Below are positions 43,818 to 51,911 of a stretch of DNA of 64,000 bases, piece by piece (positions within the stretch are counted from its first letter, which is position 1; each line of letters starts with the position of its first letter). Position numbers and translations under genes: made by a program. The stretch covers positions 310,001-374,000 of the forward strand of contig CAZKBS010000001.1 of assembly GCA_964551435.1 (NCBI GenBank), given 5' to 3'. The DNA comes from UBA2020 sp964551435. GTDB taxonomy: Bacteria > Pseudomonadota > Alphaproteobacteria > Micavibrionales > UBA2020. The notes under the pieces were generated by a model. The model worked only from the letters and a program-made list of their open reading frames with translations. It did no database searches and was not told where the DNA came from.

Positions 43818-44351
43818 TTAGTTCGGTTTAAAGCCGCCGCCGTTTTTCGGCGGTTCGATTTTGGCCGCGGGCGCAGGTTTGGCTTTGGGCGGCAAGATGC
43901 CGCCGTTCTGGCCGTGCTTTTCAAAAAACAGCTCGTCCATCTGCTCGCGGAAGGCCTGCGGCAGCAGGCGGTAGGCCGCCATGTAATGGAAATCCGGCTC
44001 TGCCGACGGGGCTGTGTCTTTGTATTTTATCAGCGACTCTTCCATGTCGCGCAGGATCAGGAAGGCGGCGTCGAAATTCATGCGGAATTCATCGCTGTCG
44101 CTGCCGATGCGGCGGCCGGTGTATTTGGTGATGGCTTCGCGGTAGGCGCGGCTGACGTCCTGTACGCCTGCCGTCACGGTCTTGATGTTGTTCTGGATGG
44201 AAATCGTCCAGTAACCTTCTTTGGTGCGTTTGGCGGTCAGCTGCACAAACTTGTCGGTGCCTTCAAGGCCGGGCACGGGCAGTTGGCGCGTAGTCATCTG
44301 TTTGACTTCGTCGAAGGAGTTCGCTGCTTTGTTGAACCAGCCTTTAAACAT
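43818..44351 (-). CDS. Hypothetical protein
   Basis: A 177-residue cytoplasmic-type protein. Core: QLPVPGLEGTDKFVQLTAKRTKEGYWTISIQNNIK (strands) and long helices VSRAYREAITKYTGRR, FRMNFDAAFLILRDMEESLIKY and YMAAYRLLPQAFREQMDELFFEKHG; C-terminus is Pro/Lys-rich and low complexity. I do not recognise a family. Upstream of it the 180 bases to lipB hold the divergent promoters of both genes. Confidence 0.65.
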   Translation of the reverse strand: MFKGWFNKAANSFDEVKQMTTRQLPVPGLEGTDKFVQLTAKRTKEGYWTISIQNNIKTVTAGVQDVSRAYREAITKYTGRRIGSDSDEFRMNFDAAFLILRDMEESLIKYKDTAPSAEPDFHYMAAYRLLPQAFREQMDELFFEKHGQNGGILPPKAKPAPAAKIEPPKNGGGFKPN

Positions 44352-44534
44352 CGAAAAGCCTCCTTCTTTTTACAGAATGGTATAATTTTCTGAAATATTG
44401 TCGGTTTATCCGGAATTTTTTCTAAAGACGGTGGCCGGATATGTCAAGGGGGGCTTTTCAACCGACAGGGGAGGAATTATGTTCAGAACATTCGACATAT
44501 TTGATTTTTATATACAAACGAAAGCGATTTTTTA

Positions 44535-45251
44535 ATGGCGATTGCCCAAAAAAAGCCTGCCGCGTCCAAACCTGCTGTCCGGAAAGCATCTGTGCAAAAA
44601 ATCCCTGTCCATTGGCAAACCGAAGAACGCCCCGTGCCCTACGACCGCGCCCTCGCGTTCATGGAAGCGAAGGTTGCGATGATCCGCGAAAAGGGCGAGC
44701 GGGATATGGTCTGGCTGCTCGAACACCCGCCCGTTTATACCGCGGGCACCAGCGCCGACCCCAAGGATCTTCTCAATCCGCGATTTCCTGTATATAGCGC
44801 CGGCCGCGGCGGACAATATACCTATCACGGCCCCGGCCAGCGCGTGGCCTATGTCATGACCGACCTCCAACGCCGTAGCAAGGCGGCAGGGCCCGACTTG
44901 CGCGTTTATATCCACGACCTTGAGGAATGGATTATCCAAACGCTGACAAGTTTTGATATCAAGGGTGAACGCCGTTCAGATCGCGTGGGCATCTGGGTCG
45001 ATATGAAGCCTTTCGGCAGGCCCAAGGGCACCGAAGCGAAAATCGCCGCCATCGGTGTGCGCGTGCGCAAGTGGGTTGCCTTTCATGGCGTGTCGCTGAA
45101 TGTCAGCCCCGATCTTTCGCATTTCGATGGTATCGTGCCCTGCGGCATTTCCCAGCACGGCGTGACCTCTCTTGCCGATCTGGGCGTCAAGGCGACGATG
45201 CAGGACATCGACCGCGCCTTGCAAGACGCCTGGCCGAAAGTTTTCGGCTAA
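44535..45251 (+). CDS. lipB: Octanoyltransferase LipB
   Basis: Moves octanoate from acyl carrier protein to lipoate-dependent enzymes. 238 residues: a basic N-terminal extension of about 25 residues, then VWLLEHPPVYTAGTSA, RGGQYTYHGPGQRVAYVM with the substrate-binding Gly/His loop, IGVRVRKWVAFHGVSLNV, and the catalytic cysteine in VPCGISQHGVTSL. The lysine pair expected near IAAIGVR is part of AKIAAIGVR. lipA is not in the window. A short hypothetical gene follows 31 bases later. Confidence 0.96.
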   Translation: MAIAQKKPAASKPAVRKASVQKIPVHWQTEERPVPYDRALAFMEAKVAMIREKGERDMVWLLEHPPVYTAGTSADPKDLLNPRFPVYSAGRGGQYTYHGPGQRVAYVMTDLQRRSKAAGPDLRVYIHDLEEWIIQTLTSFDIKGERRSDRVGIWVDMKPFGRPKGTEAKIAAIGVRVRKWVAFHGVSLNVSPDLSHFDGIVPCGISQHGVTSLADLGVKATMQDIDRALQDAWPKVFG

Positions 45252-45282
45252 CCTCCAAGCCCTTCCGTCAAAGGTACGCGAT

Positions 45283-45522
45283 ATGAGCCTTATCCCTGCT
45301 TTCCGCGCGGTGTTGAACCACGACGTCACCGATGAACAGGTCGCGGCGCTGGAAAAGGATATCCGTGCGCTCAAAGGGGTGGTCAGCGTGGCGTTCAACC
45401 AAAACGTCCCGAAGAATAGTTGCGAAAAATACCTGCTTGTCAGTCACATGCCCGGACAGAATGTCGAGCAGACCGTGGCGCGCATGGACGGTATCCAGCG
45501 CACGCAAGCCGCCCGATTCTGA
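45283..45522 (+). CDS. Small hypothetical protein
   Basis: A 79-residue frame from ATG 45283 reading MSLIPAFRAVLNHDVTDEQVAALEKDIRALKGVVSVAFNQN (shown in parts), then CEKYLLVSHMPGQNVEQTVARMDGIQ. The alternation of a helix, strand and strand (VTDEQVAALEKDIRAL, GVVSVAFNQNV, EKYLLVSHM) suggests a small ferredoxin-like or ACT-like fold, where the first helix is followed by two strands. Function unknown. It probably shares the lipB transcript. Confidence 0.6.
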   Translation: MSLIPAFRAVLNHDVTDEQVAALEKDIRALKGVVSVAFNQNVPKNSCEKYLLVSHMPGQNVEQTVARMDGIQRTQAARF

Positions 45523-45794
45523 CAGGTTTGCGCCCGCTTTCGGGCTGTATGCAGCGCACTAGCTGCCGCGAAAAATCGTTTTTTAACACATGATTCGTTT
45601 GTGCTGCAATGCGGGAGGTGCATAAACACCGCAAAATGCTCAATTTTGTAATTATATAATAATATTGTATTTATTTAATAAATTTTATTTCTACAAAATC
45701 GCCTTGCCTTTAATAATATTTTCGAATAACAATAATTGACCTAAGCAAGATACCGGCACCAAAGACTGCAACCGCACACACGACGGAGGCACTA
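45523..45794. other. AT-rich intergenic stretch ahead of the HNH-like gene
   Basis: About 270 bases without a gene. The part from 45590 to 45735 is markedly AT-rich (runs such as AATATTGTATTTATTTAATA) compared with the surrounding GC-rich DNA, and an overlapping pair of TAAT/ATTA repeats lies near 45655-45690. It could hold promoters or a nucleoid-protein binding site. No ribosome site or ORF is convincing until GGAGG at 45785. Confidence 0.5.
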
Positions 45795-47267
45795 TTGGCA
45801 CAAAGGGTTTCGGCCACGACGATTACCGAGATCACGACCTCCCCGGGGTTTGTCCCGCCGGGCAAGGTGCCGACCCCGCCGTCCCGCGAAGAGCTGATCA
45901 GCAGCATCCAGAAATCCATCGATGCCCGTATTGAAAAATTCACCCGCCTGCTGTCCGGTCCACTGAGCGAAGAAGACCAGCGCCGGGCGACTGAGTCTCT
46001 GGAGCGTGCGCGTGCAAACCAGAAGTGGTTCGCGCAGGCCGTGACGGAAATCCCCGAAGGCTTCCAGCTGGCGCCGGTTCTCTACAGCAAGATTACACAA
46101 GACCAGAACGCCGCCGTTCATGATGAATATCTGTCGAATGTGCGCGCACGGTTTTTGAAATTCATCGGTGAAAACCACGCCGATGCGGCGCGGGCACTGG
46201 GCATTTGCGAATTCGGCATCGAGCGCATGAAAAACGGTCTCGACCCTTCCGACAAGGAAGGCCGCCCTTATGATATGAACATCGATCATATCATCGAGCG
46301 CGCGGGCAGCGGTCTTTGGGCGAACAGCAAGGAAAAAGATCCCGACCAGAAGCCTGAAGTCGAAGATAAATTCCGCCAGAACCATTTCGGCAACCTGATC
46401 CTTATTCCCACCAAAATCCACGATTTCAAAAACGCGCTGAACGGTCTTCAGCGCATCGGCGATATACAGCCGGGCGAAAGCAAATGGATTTTGATGCTGA
46501 CCCCCGAACGCAACGAGAAAAACCCCGGTTTTATTTGCCCGCCGCAAACGCCAGGCAGCCGCTGGGATGTACTGGCGGTTCGTCCCAAAGACCCCTTCAA
46601 CGATATTCACCATGCCGATTTCATCGCCAAACAGGCGATGGACCGCCTGCGTGAATTCCGCGCCAACCCTGTGGTTGACAAGGGCCTGATGGCCGTCGAG
46701 GAAATTGCCCGCCGCTACAAACGCGACGCGGCGCTGATGGCGAACGATAACATCAAGGGTCGCCGCAGCCTTGCTAAGATTTTCAACGACGTTATCGAGC
46801 ACGACGAAGCCGCGCGCGACATGGAAAAATTGCTGCGCCCGATTATCAAAGAAGTCGCAGACAATCTGGGTACGGCTTTTGATCATGTGGCTGAAAACCT
46901 CGGTGGCCCCAAGGGGCAGAAACTTCTGCATAACTTTAATGCGTTTTACCGCGGCGGCGCGATGCGCCAGCTGCGCGAGCAGACCCGAAAATTGCCGATG
47001 GACGAGGCCAAGCAGCTGTTTGATATTTGCAGCGTGATTGATGCGGATATGAACGTGCTGATGCCGCAAAAGCCGCGCGAAGAAACTGCGGCCGTGCCGG
47101 TGCGTTCTCCCGCCCGTCCCGAAAGCGGCATTGCGCGCCAGTCTTTCAACCGCAGCGGCAAACGTCAGGGCCGTAATGACAACGGCCTGTCGAAACCCGG
47201 CGAAGGCTGGCAAAAGAACAAGCGCAAGAAGCGCAACGGTTCGCGCCACCGCGACTGGCGCGAATAA
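45795..47267 (+). CDS. Large protein with HNH/DUF1524-like nuclease core
   Basis: A 490-residue protein. TTG 45795 is the start, with GGAGG at 45785-45789. A helical N-terminal part (residues 25-130) leads to a His-Me finger-like core: NIDHIIERAGSGLW with D164-H165-I166, then 30 residues on NHFGNLILIP (N196-H197, G199-N200-L201) and IHDFKN (I208-N213). This order, DHI then GNL then N/H-x-x-FKN, is that of HNH nucleases of the DUF1524 kind. A long helical region (residues 270-430) follows, and the last about 50 residues are Lys/Arg-rich (GKRQGRNDN, NKRKKRNGSRHRDWRE), fit to bind nucleic acid. No immunity partner or restriction gene is adjacent. Role unknown. Confidence 0.7.
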   Translation: MAQRVSATTITEITTSPGFVPPGKVPTPPSREELISSIQKSIDARIEKFTRLLSGPLSEEDQRRATESLERARANQKWFAQAVTEIPEGFQLAPVLYSKITQDQNAAVHDEYLSNVRARFLKFIGENHADAARALGICEFGIERMKNGLDPSDKEGRPYDMNIDHIIERAGSGLWANSKEKDPDQKPEVEDKFRQNHFGNLILIPTKIHDFKNALNGLQRIGDIQPGESKWILMLTPERNEKNPGFICPPQTPGSRWDVLAVRPKDPFNDIHHADFIAKQAMDRLREFRANPVVDKGLMAVEEIARRYKRDAALMANDNIKGRRSLAKIFNDVIEHDEAARDMEKLLRPIIKEVADNLGTAFDHVAENLGGPKGQKLLHNFNAFYRGGAMRQLREQTRKLPMDEAKQLFDICSVIDADMNVLMPQKPREETAAVPVRSPARPESGIARQSFNRSGKRQGRNDNGLSKPGEGWQKNKRKKRNGSRHRDWRE

Positions 47268-47442
47268 ACCGCCCGCCAAAAAGTAAAATAAATTCATATA
47301 GATAACACGCATCCGGCTGTCGCCATGCGCAGGTTTGATACGGTTTGCGGGTCTGCCAAAACCTTTGCAATTCAAGGCCGATATGTTAAAAATCCTGCAA
47401 AATGAATATTTTGCGCGGTTTGCCGCGCCGGAGGCCTTTGCC

Positions 47443-48819
47443 ATGTCCATCCCCTCGCCCAGTTTCAAGCAACCTGTCCCCGCTGCGGCGCCGGATGTCG
47501 AGGCGCTTTGCAACCGCTTCCTGAACCGCGAGGCGGTCATCGGCGTTATCGGCCTTGGTTATGTCGGTCTGCCGCTGGTCTGCGCGATTTGCGCACAGGG
47601 GTTCAAATCCGTCGGCTTTGATATCGATGCCGATAAAATCGACCGCCTGAACAAAGGCGAATCTTACATCGGCAACATCCACAACGATAAAATCGCATCG
47701 CTGGTCAGCGGCGGCAGTTTTCTGCCGACGGGTGATTTCAGCCGCCTGTCGGGTGTGGATGCGATTTTGATGTGCGTGCCGACGCCGCTTAACAAAAACC
47801 GCGAACCCGACATGACCTATGTCGAGGAAACCGCCAAAACCATCGCCAAACATTTGCGCCGCGGCCAGCTGGTCGTGCTGGAATCGACGACATGGCCGGG
47901 CACGACGCGCGAGCTTCTGAAGCCCATCCTCGAAGCGGGTAGCGGGCTCAAGGCCGGCGAAGATTTCTTCCTTGCCTTCTCGCCGGAGCGCGAAGATCCG
48001 GGTAATGCGCAGTTCCATACGGCGATTATTCCGAAAGTGGTCGGCGGCGACGGCCCCGCCGCGCTGCGTCTGGCGCAAACGATGTATGACCAATTTCTCA
48101 CCAAAACCGTTGCGGTATCGACGGCGGATACGGCCGAAGCCGTCAAACTGACCGAAAACATTTTCCGCGCGGTTAACATCGCCCTCGTGAACGAGCTCAA
48201 GGTGATTTACGATTCCATGGGCATCGACATCTGGGAAGTGATCGAGGCGGCGAAAACCAAGCCTTTCGGTTACATGCCGTTTTATCCCGGCCCCGGCCTT
48301 GGCGGTCACTGCATTCCCATCGACCCCTTCTATCTGACATGGAAAGCGCGTGAACATGGCGTTTCGACCAAGTTCATCGAACTTGCGGGCGAGATCAACG
48401 TTTTCATGCCGCGCTTTGTCGTCGGCCGTTTGACCGAAGCGCTGGACCTGCGCTTTTCAAAATCGCTGAACGGCGCGAAAATCCTGCTTCTGGGCATGGC
48501 GTATAAAAAGAATGTCGCGGATATCCGCGAAAGCCCCGCCTTCGGCATCATGGAGCTGTTGCAAAAACGCCAGTCTGTGATTTCCTATCACGACCCGTTT
48601 GTTGATGTTGTGCCGCATACGCGTGAGCATGCGGCCTTTGGCGGCATGATGTCGTCCCCGCTGACGCCTGAGGTTATCGCGGCAGCAGATGCTGTGGTGA
48701 TTGTCACTGATCATAGCTGCGTGAATTATGACATGGTAGCGCAGCATGCCCGCCTTGTCGTCGATACCCGCAATGTTTTCGCCACCCGCACGGATCGCCA
48801 TAATATTGTCAAGGCCTAG
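47443..48819 (+). CDS. Nucleotide-sugar dehydrogenase (UDP-HexNAc/UDP-Glc 6-dehydrogenase family)
   Basis: An NAD-dependent four-electron dehydrogenase making a UDP-uronic acid for surface polysaccharide. 458 residues from ATG 47443, with GGAGG eight bases before. The Rossmann motif is GVIGLGYVGLPLV, then VPTPLNKNREPDMTYV, ESTTWPGTTRELL, FSPEREDPGN (the thiol-ester and lysine regions), and the C-terminal PGPGLGGHCIPIDPFYLTWKA with the catalytic cysteine in GGHCIPIDP. The tyrosine in DPFYLTW is typical of the WbpA/WbpO subgroup acting on UDP-GlcNAc or UDP-GlcNAcA rather than UDP-glucose. No glycosyltransferases lie beside it. Confidence 0.9.
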   Translation: MSIPSPSFKQPVPAAAPDVEALCNRFLNREAVIGVIGLGYVGLPLVCAICAQGFKSVGFDIDADKIDRLNKGESYIGNIHNDKIASLVSGGSFLPTGDFSRLSGVDAILMCVPTPLNKNREPDMTYVEETAKTIAKHLRRGQLVVLESTTWPGTTRELLKPILEAGSGLKAGEDFFLAFSPEREDPGNAQFHTAIIPKVVGGDGPAALRLAQTMYDQFLTKTVAVSTADTAEAVKLTENIFRAVNIALVNELKVIYDSMGIDIWEVIEAAKTKPFGYMPFYPGPGLGGHCIPIDPFYLTWKAREHGVSTKFIELAGEINVFMPRFVVGRLTEALDLRFSKSLNGAKILLLGMAYKKNVADIRESPAFGIMELLQKRQSVISYHDPFVDVVPHTREHAAFGGMMSSPLTPEVIAAADAVVIVTDHSCVNYDMVAQHARLVVDTRNVFATRTDRHNIVKA

Positions 48820-48841
48820 GTCGCGGGCTGGCGGGCCGCGC

Positions 48842-48877
48842 TTGATTAAATCTGGCCAAGCCCATAGACTTAATCAA
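48842..48877. promoter_or_regulatory. Dyad upstream of membrane-protein gene
   Basis: TTGATTAA (48842-48849) and TTAATCAA (48870-48877) are inverted copies separated by 20 bases, some 25 bases ahead of the start at 48901. It might be an operator; the interpretation is weak. Confidence 0.3.
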
Positions 48878-48900
48878 ATTTAGGGGAGGGGATTTCTGAC

Positions 48901-49404
48901 ATGTTCGGTTTTGGTAAAAAAGAGGAGCCCAAGCTCGTCGGCGCCAAGCGCAAACTGGAACATGCCAAGAAATACGGCGCAGGCTTTCAGGTTAAATCCA
49001 AACGCGAGGGTAAAGAGCCCAATCCCCGGCTGGCTGCCGTCATCGTCTGGGCAATGGCCGTCGGCGCGGCAGCGCTGTTGACGCAGGCTATCAAGGGGGG
49101 CGAAACCTACAGCACCGGCAACCCGGGTTTTGACAAACTGATGTTCAGCGCCTCCGCGCCGTCGTTTATGGGCTCGCCCGAAATCGACTATCTGCTGCTG
49201 CTGGTTATTCGCGGTACGATTATCTTCATCATTGCGGGGATTATCCCTGGTCTGACGCTTCTGTGGCAGCGCATTTTCGACAAAGCGCACATGAACGTCT
49301 ATATCGGCTTTTGGGGCGTGACCGTCGGTCTTGGTCTTATCTATCTGATGTCCAAGGGTGTCCTTGCGGATATCGCCAAACAGTTCTCGCAAGCTTTCAT
49401 GTAA
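48901..49404 (+). CDS. Hypothetical membrane protein, three helices
   Basis: A 167-residue inner-membrane protein. A basic soluble N-terminus (KKEEPKLVGAKRKLEHAKK, KSKREGKEPNPR) precedes helix 1 LAAVIVWAMAVGAAALLTQA, helix 2 YLLLLVIRGTIIFIIAGIIPGLTLLW and helix 3 VYIGFWGVTVGLGLIYLMSK. No enzymatic motif and no known family. GAGGGG upstream of ATG 48901 is a good ribosome site. The TerC gene starts 55 bases after it, in the same direction. Confidence 0.72.
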   Translation: MFGFGKKEEPKLVGAKRKLEHAKKYGAGFQVKSKREGKEPNPRLAAVIVWAMAVGAAALLTQAIKGGETYSTGNPGFDKLMFSASAPSFMGSPEIDYLLLLVIRGTIIFIIAGIIPGLTLLWQRIFDKAHMNVYIGFWGVTVGLGLIYLMSKGVLADIAKQFSQAFM

Positions 49405-49459
49405 TTGCGGCGACGCTGCTTCTCAACTCTTTCTGACGCCAGCTGGCGGGAGCCTTTAA

Positions 49460-50425
49460 ATGGATAAACCGTGGTGGATGTGGGCGATCTTTTTCGGGGT
49501 CGTCGGCTTTTTGCTGTTCCTCGACCTTGGCGTTTTTCAAAAGAAAAGCCACGAAATCGGCATGCGCGAAAGCCTGAAGATGAGCGCGTTCTACATCAGC
49601 ATGGGCCTTCTTTACGGCGCATGGCTGTGGTTTGAACTGGGTGCGGCGCAGGGCAGTTTGTACCTGACGGGCTTTCTGGTCGAAAAATCGCTGTCGCTCG
49701 ATAACATTTTTGTCATCTCGCTGGTTTTCGCCTATTTCAAAATTCCGCGCATGTACCAGCATCGCGTGCTGTTCTGGGGCATTCTGGGCGTGATTGTGCT
49801 GCGTGGCGCGACGATCCTTCTGGGCGCCACTATTATCCACAAGTTTGAATGGGTGCTTTATATCTTCGCGGCCTTCCTGATTTTCAGCGGCATCAAAATG
49901 TTGTTCATGAAGCATGACGAAGAGGATCAGGATATCGGCAACAATCCCGTGCTGAGGTTTTTCAAAAAACATATGCGCGTTACCCATGAAATCCACGGTG
50001 ATAAATTCTGGGTACGCCAGTCCGATCCTAAGACCGGCAAGCTGGCGCTGTTTGCAACGCCGCTGTTCCTCGCGCTGCTGGTCATCGAATTCGTGGATCT
50101 GATTTTCGCCGTCGACAGTATCCCTGCGATTTTCGCGCTGACGACCGACCCCTATATCGTCTTCACCAGCAACGTTTTCGCCATTCTGGGTCTGCGCGCG
50201 CTCTATTTCGCGCTGGCGGTTATTCTGGCGCGCTTCAAGTATCTGAAATATGCGCTTGCGCTGGTGCTGGTATTTATCGGCTCCAAGGTCTTCGTCGCCG
50301 ACCTGCTGGATTTGGAAAAAATTCCGGCCGTGGTGTCGCTGGGGGTAACCTTGTCGCTGCTGGCGGGCGGGGTCTTGTATTCGCTTTACAAAACGCGGCA
50401 GGAACAGCGCACGCCCGCACTCTAG
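49460..50425 (+). CDS. TerC/Alx family membrane protein
   Basis: A 321-residue inner-membrane protein with about nine helices. Diagnostic parts are LYLTGFLVEKSLSLDNIFVISLVF in the N-terminal half and VIEFVDLIFAVDSIPAIFALTTDPYIVF in the C-terminal half, with acidic residues in the membrane (D in SLDNIF, D in DLIFAVDS) proposed to bind metal. TerC relatives are linked to tellurite resistance, manganese export or co-translational metal loading. No yybP-ykoY riboswitch is seen in the 55-base leader. A terminator follows at 50475. Confidence 0.93.
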   Translation: MDKPWWMWAIFFGVVGFLLFLDLGVFQKKSHEIGMRESLKMSAFYISMGLLYGAWLWFELGAAQGSLYLTGFLVEKSLSLDNIFVISLVFAYFKIPRMYQHRVLFWGILGVIVLRGATILLGATIIHKFEWVLYIFAAFLIFSGIKMLFMKHDEEDQDIGNNPVLRFFKKHMRVTHEIHGDKFWVRQSDPKTGKLALFATPLFLALLVIEFVDLIFAVDSIPAIFALTTDPYIVFTSNVFAILGLRALYFALAVILARFKYLKYALALVLVFIGSKVFVADLLDLEKIPAVVSLGVTLSLLAGGVLYSLYKTRQEQRTPAL

Positions 50426-50474
50426 GGCATTCACCATAAAGCGTGAAACTTGTGGTTAATTCTATGACAAATCA

Positions 50475-50501
50475 ACCCGCTATGCCCTTGGCATCGCGGG
50501 T
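50475..50501 (+). terminator. Probable terminator after terC
   Basis: ACCCGC-T-ATGCC (50475-50486) pairs with GGCAT-C-GCGGGT (50490-50501) with loop CTT, a near-perfect stem, followed by CTTTG. It lies 50 bases past the stop. Confidence 0.7.
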
Positions 50502-50689
50502 CTTTGCAGTGCCAAGTTTTTTCATTTTCCGACTTTACGTAGCGGGCGGGGTGCTTCATACTCCTTTGAAACAAAACAGCGCGCAACTTGCATAAGAACG
50601 CGACTCAAGGCTTTGCGGAAATCTTTCGCATCGACCGGTAACCAGGGTGTGGCCGATATCAACGTTATTCTAAAACGAGAGGCCCCATT

Positions 50690-51856
50690 ATGTCCGAACC
50701 CAAAAAAGTCGTCATCGCCGGCTATGTCCGCTCACCCTTTACCCCGGCCGGGAAGGGGGACCTCAAGGATATGCGCGCCGACGACATCACCGCGCAGACC
50801 GTTCAGGGCCTGATCCAGAAAACCGGCGTTGATCCCAAACTTATCGAAGATCTTAAACTTGGCTGCGCCATGCCCGAAGGCGAACAGGGGCTGAACCTTG
50901 GCCGCCTTGTCGCCCTGCGCGCGGGTCTTCCCGAAGAAGTCGCGGGCGTGACCATCAACCGTTTCTGCGGCTCTTCCATGCAGGCCATTCATGACGCCGC
51001 GGGCGCCATCACCATGGGCATGATGGATGCCGTGATTTGCGCCGGTGTCGAAAGCATGACGCGCGTGCCGATGGGCGGCTTCAACGTCTCGCCGAACCCC
51101 GCGCTTTACGAACAAAGCCCCGGCGCTTATATGAGCATGGGCGAAACCGCTGAAAACGTGGCGGAACGCAAAGGCATCAGCCGTGCGGAGCAGGAAGAAT
51201 TCTCCCTCAAATCCCAATTCAAAACCGCTGCGGCGAAAAAAGCCGGCAAATACGACGCGGAAATCGTGCCCATCGTGAAGCCCGACGGCACGGTTGTGAA
51301 AGACGATGGTTGCCCGCGTCCCGACTCGACGCCCGAAGGCCTCGCCAAACTGAAACCCGCATTCAAGGCGGACGGCACGGTGACGGCAGCGACATCTTCG
51401 CCCGTGACGGACGGCGCGGCGGCGGTGCTGGTTTGCTCCGAAGAATTCGCGCTCAAGCATGGTCTCGAAATCCTCGCCGAAGTGAAATCCTTCGCGGTTA
51501 TGGGCGTTGATCCGACCGTTATGGGCATGGGCCCCGTTCCGGCGACGGAAAAGGCCATGGCCAAAGCGGGCATTACGATGGACAATGTGAAATTCGTTGA
51601 AATGAACGAAGCCTTCGCTTCCCAGGCGGTGGCATGCCAAAAAGACCTGAAAATCCCGGATGAAAAGCTGAACGTCCATGGCGGCGCCATCGCACTTGGC
51701 CACCCGATGGGCGCCACTGGCGCGCGCATCACGGGCAAAGCCGCGCAACTGCTGCACGATGAGGGCAAGGACGGCGATTACGCCATATCCACCCAGTGCA
51801 TCGGCGCGGGTCAGGGCATCACCACGGTTCTTAAAAAGTACTCACCCAAGCCGTAA
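50690..51856 (+). CDS. fadA: Acetyl-CoA C-acyltransferase (FadA)
   Basis: A 388-residue thiolase of beta-oxidation. Active-site C93 in NRFCGSSMQAIHDAAG, catalytic His in ALGHPMGATGARI, second Cys C370 in TQCIGAGQGI. It is followed 55 bases later by the HAD-ECH fusion on the same strand, the expected partner in an alpha/beta beta-oxidation complex, and both probably come from one transcript initiated in the 190 bases downstream of the terC terminator. A sister of the thiolase at 399 but more like canonical FadA. Confidence 0.95.
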   Translation: MSEPKKVVIAGYVRSPFTPAGKGDLKDMRADDITAQTVQGLIQKTGVDPKLIEDLKLGCAMPEGEQGLNLGRLVALRAGLPEEVAGVTINRFCGSSMQAIHDAAGAITMGMMDAVICAGVESMTRVPMGGFNVSPNPALYEQSPGAYMSMGETAENVAERKGISRAEQEEFSLKSQFKTAAAKKAGKYDAEIVPIVKPDGTVVKDDGCPRPDSTPEGLAKLKPAFKADGTVTAATSSPVTDGAAAVLVCSEEFALKHGLEILAEVKSFAVMGVDPTVMGMGPVPATEKAMAKAGITMDNVKFVEMNEAFASQAVACQKDLKIPDEKLNVHGGAIALGHPMGATGARITGKAAQLLHDEGKDGDYAISTQCIGAGQGITTVLKKYSPKP

Positions 51857-51911
51857 GCGCGGCGCTATTCCAGCAAACGGGCACAGTAAAAGATGCAAGG
51901 AGACTTGAAAC

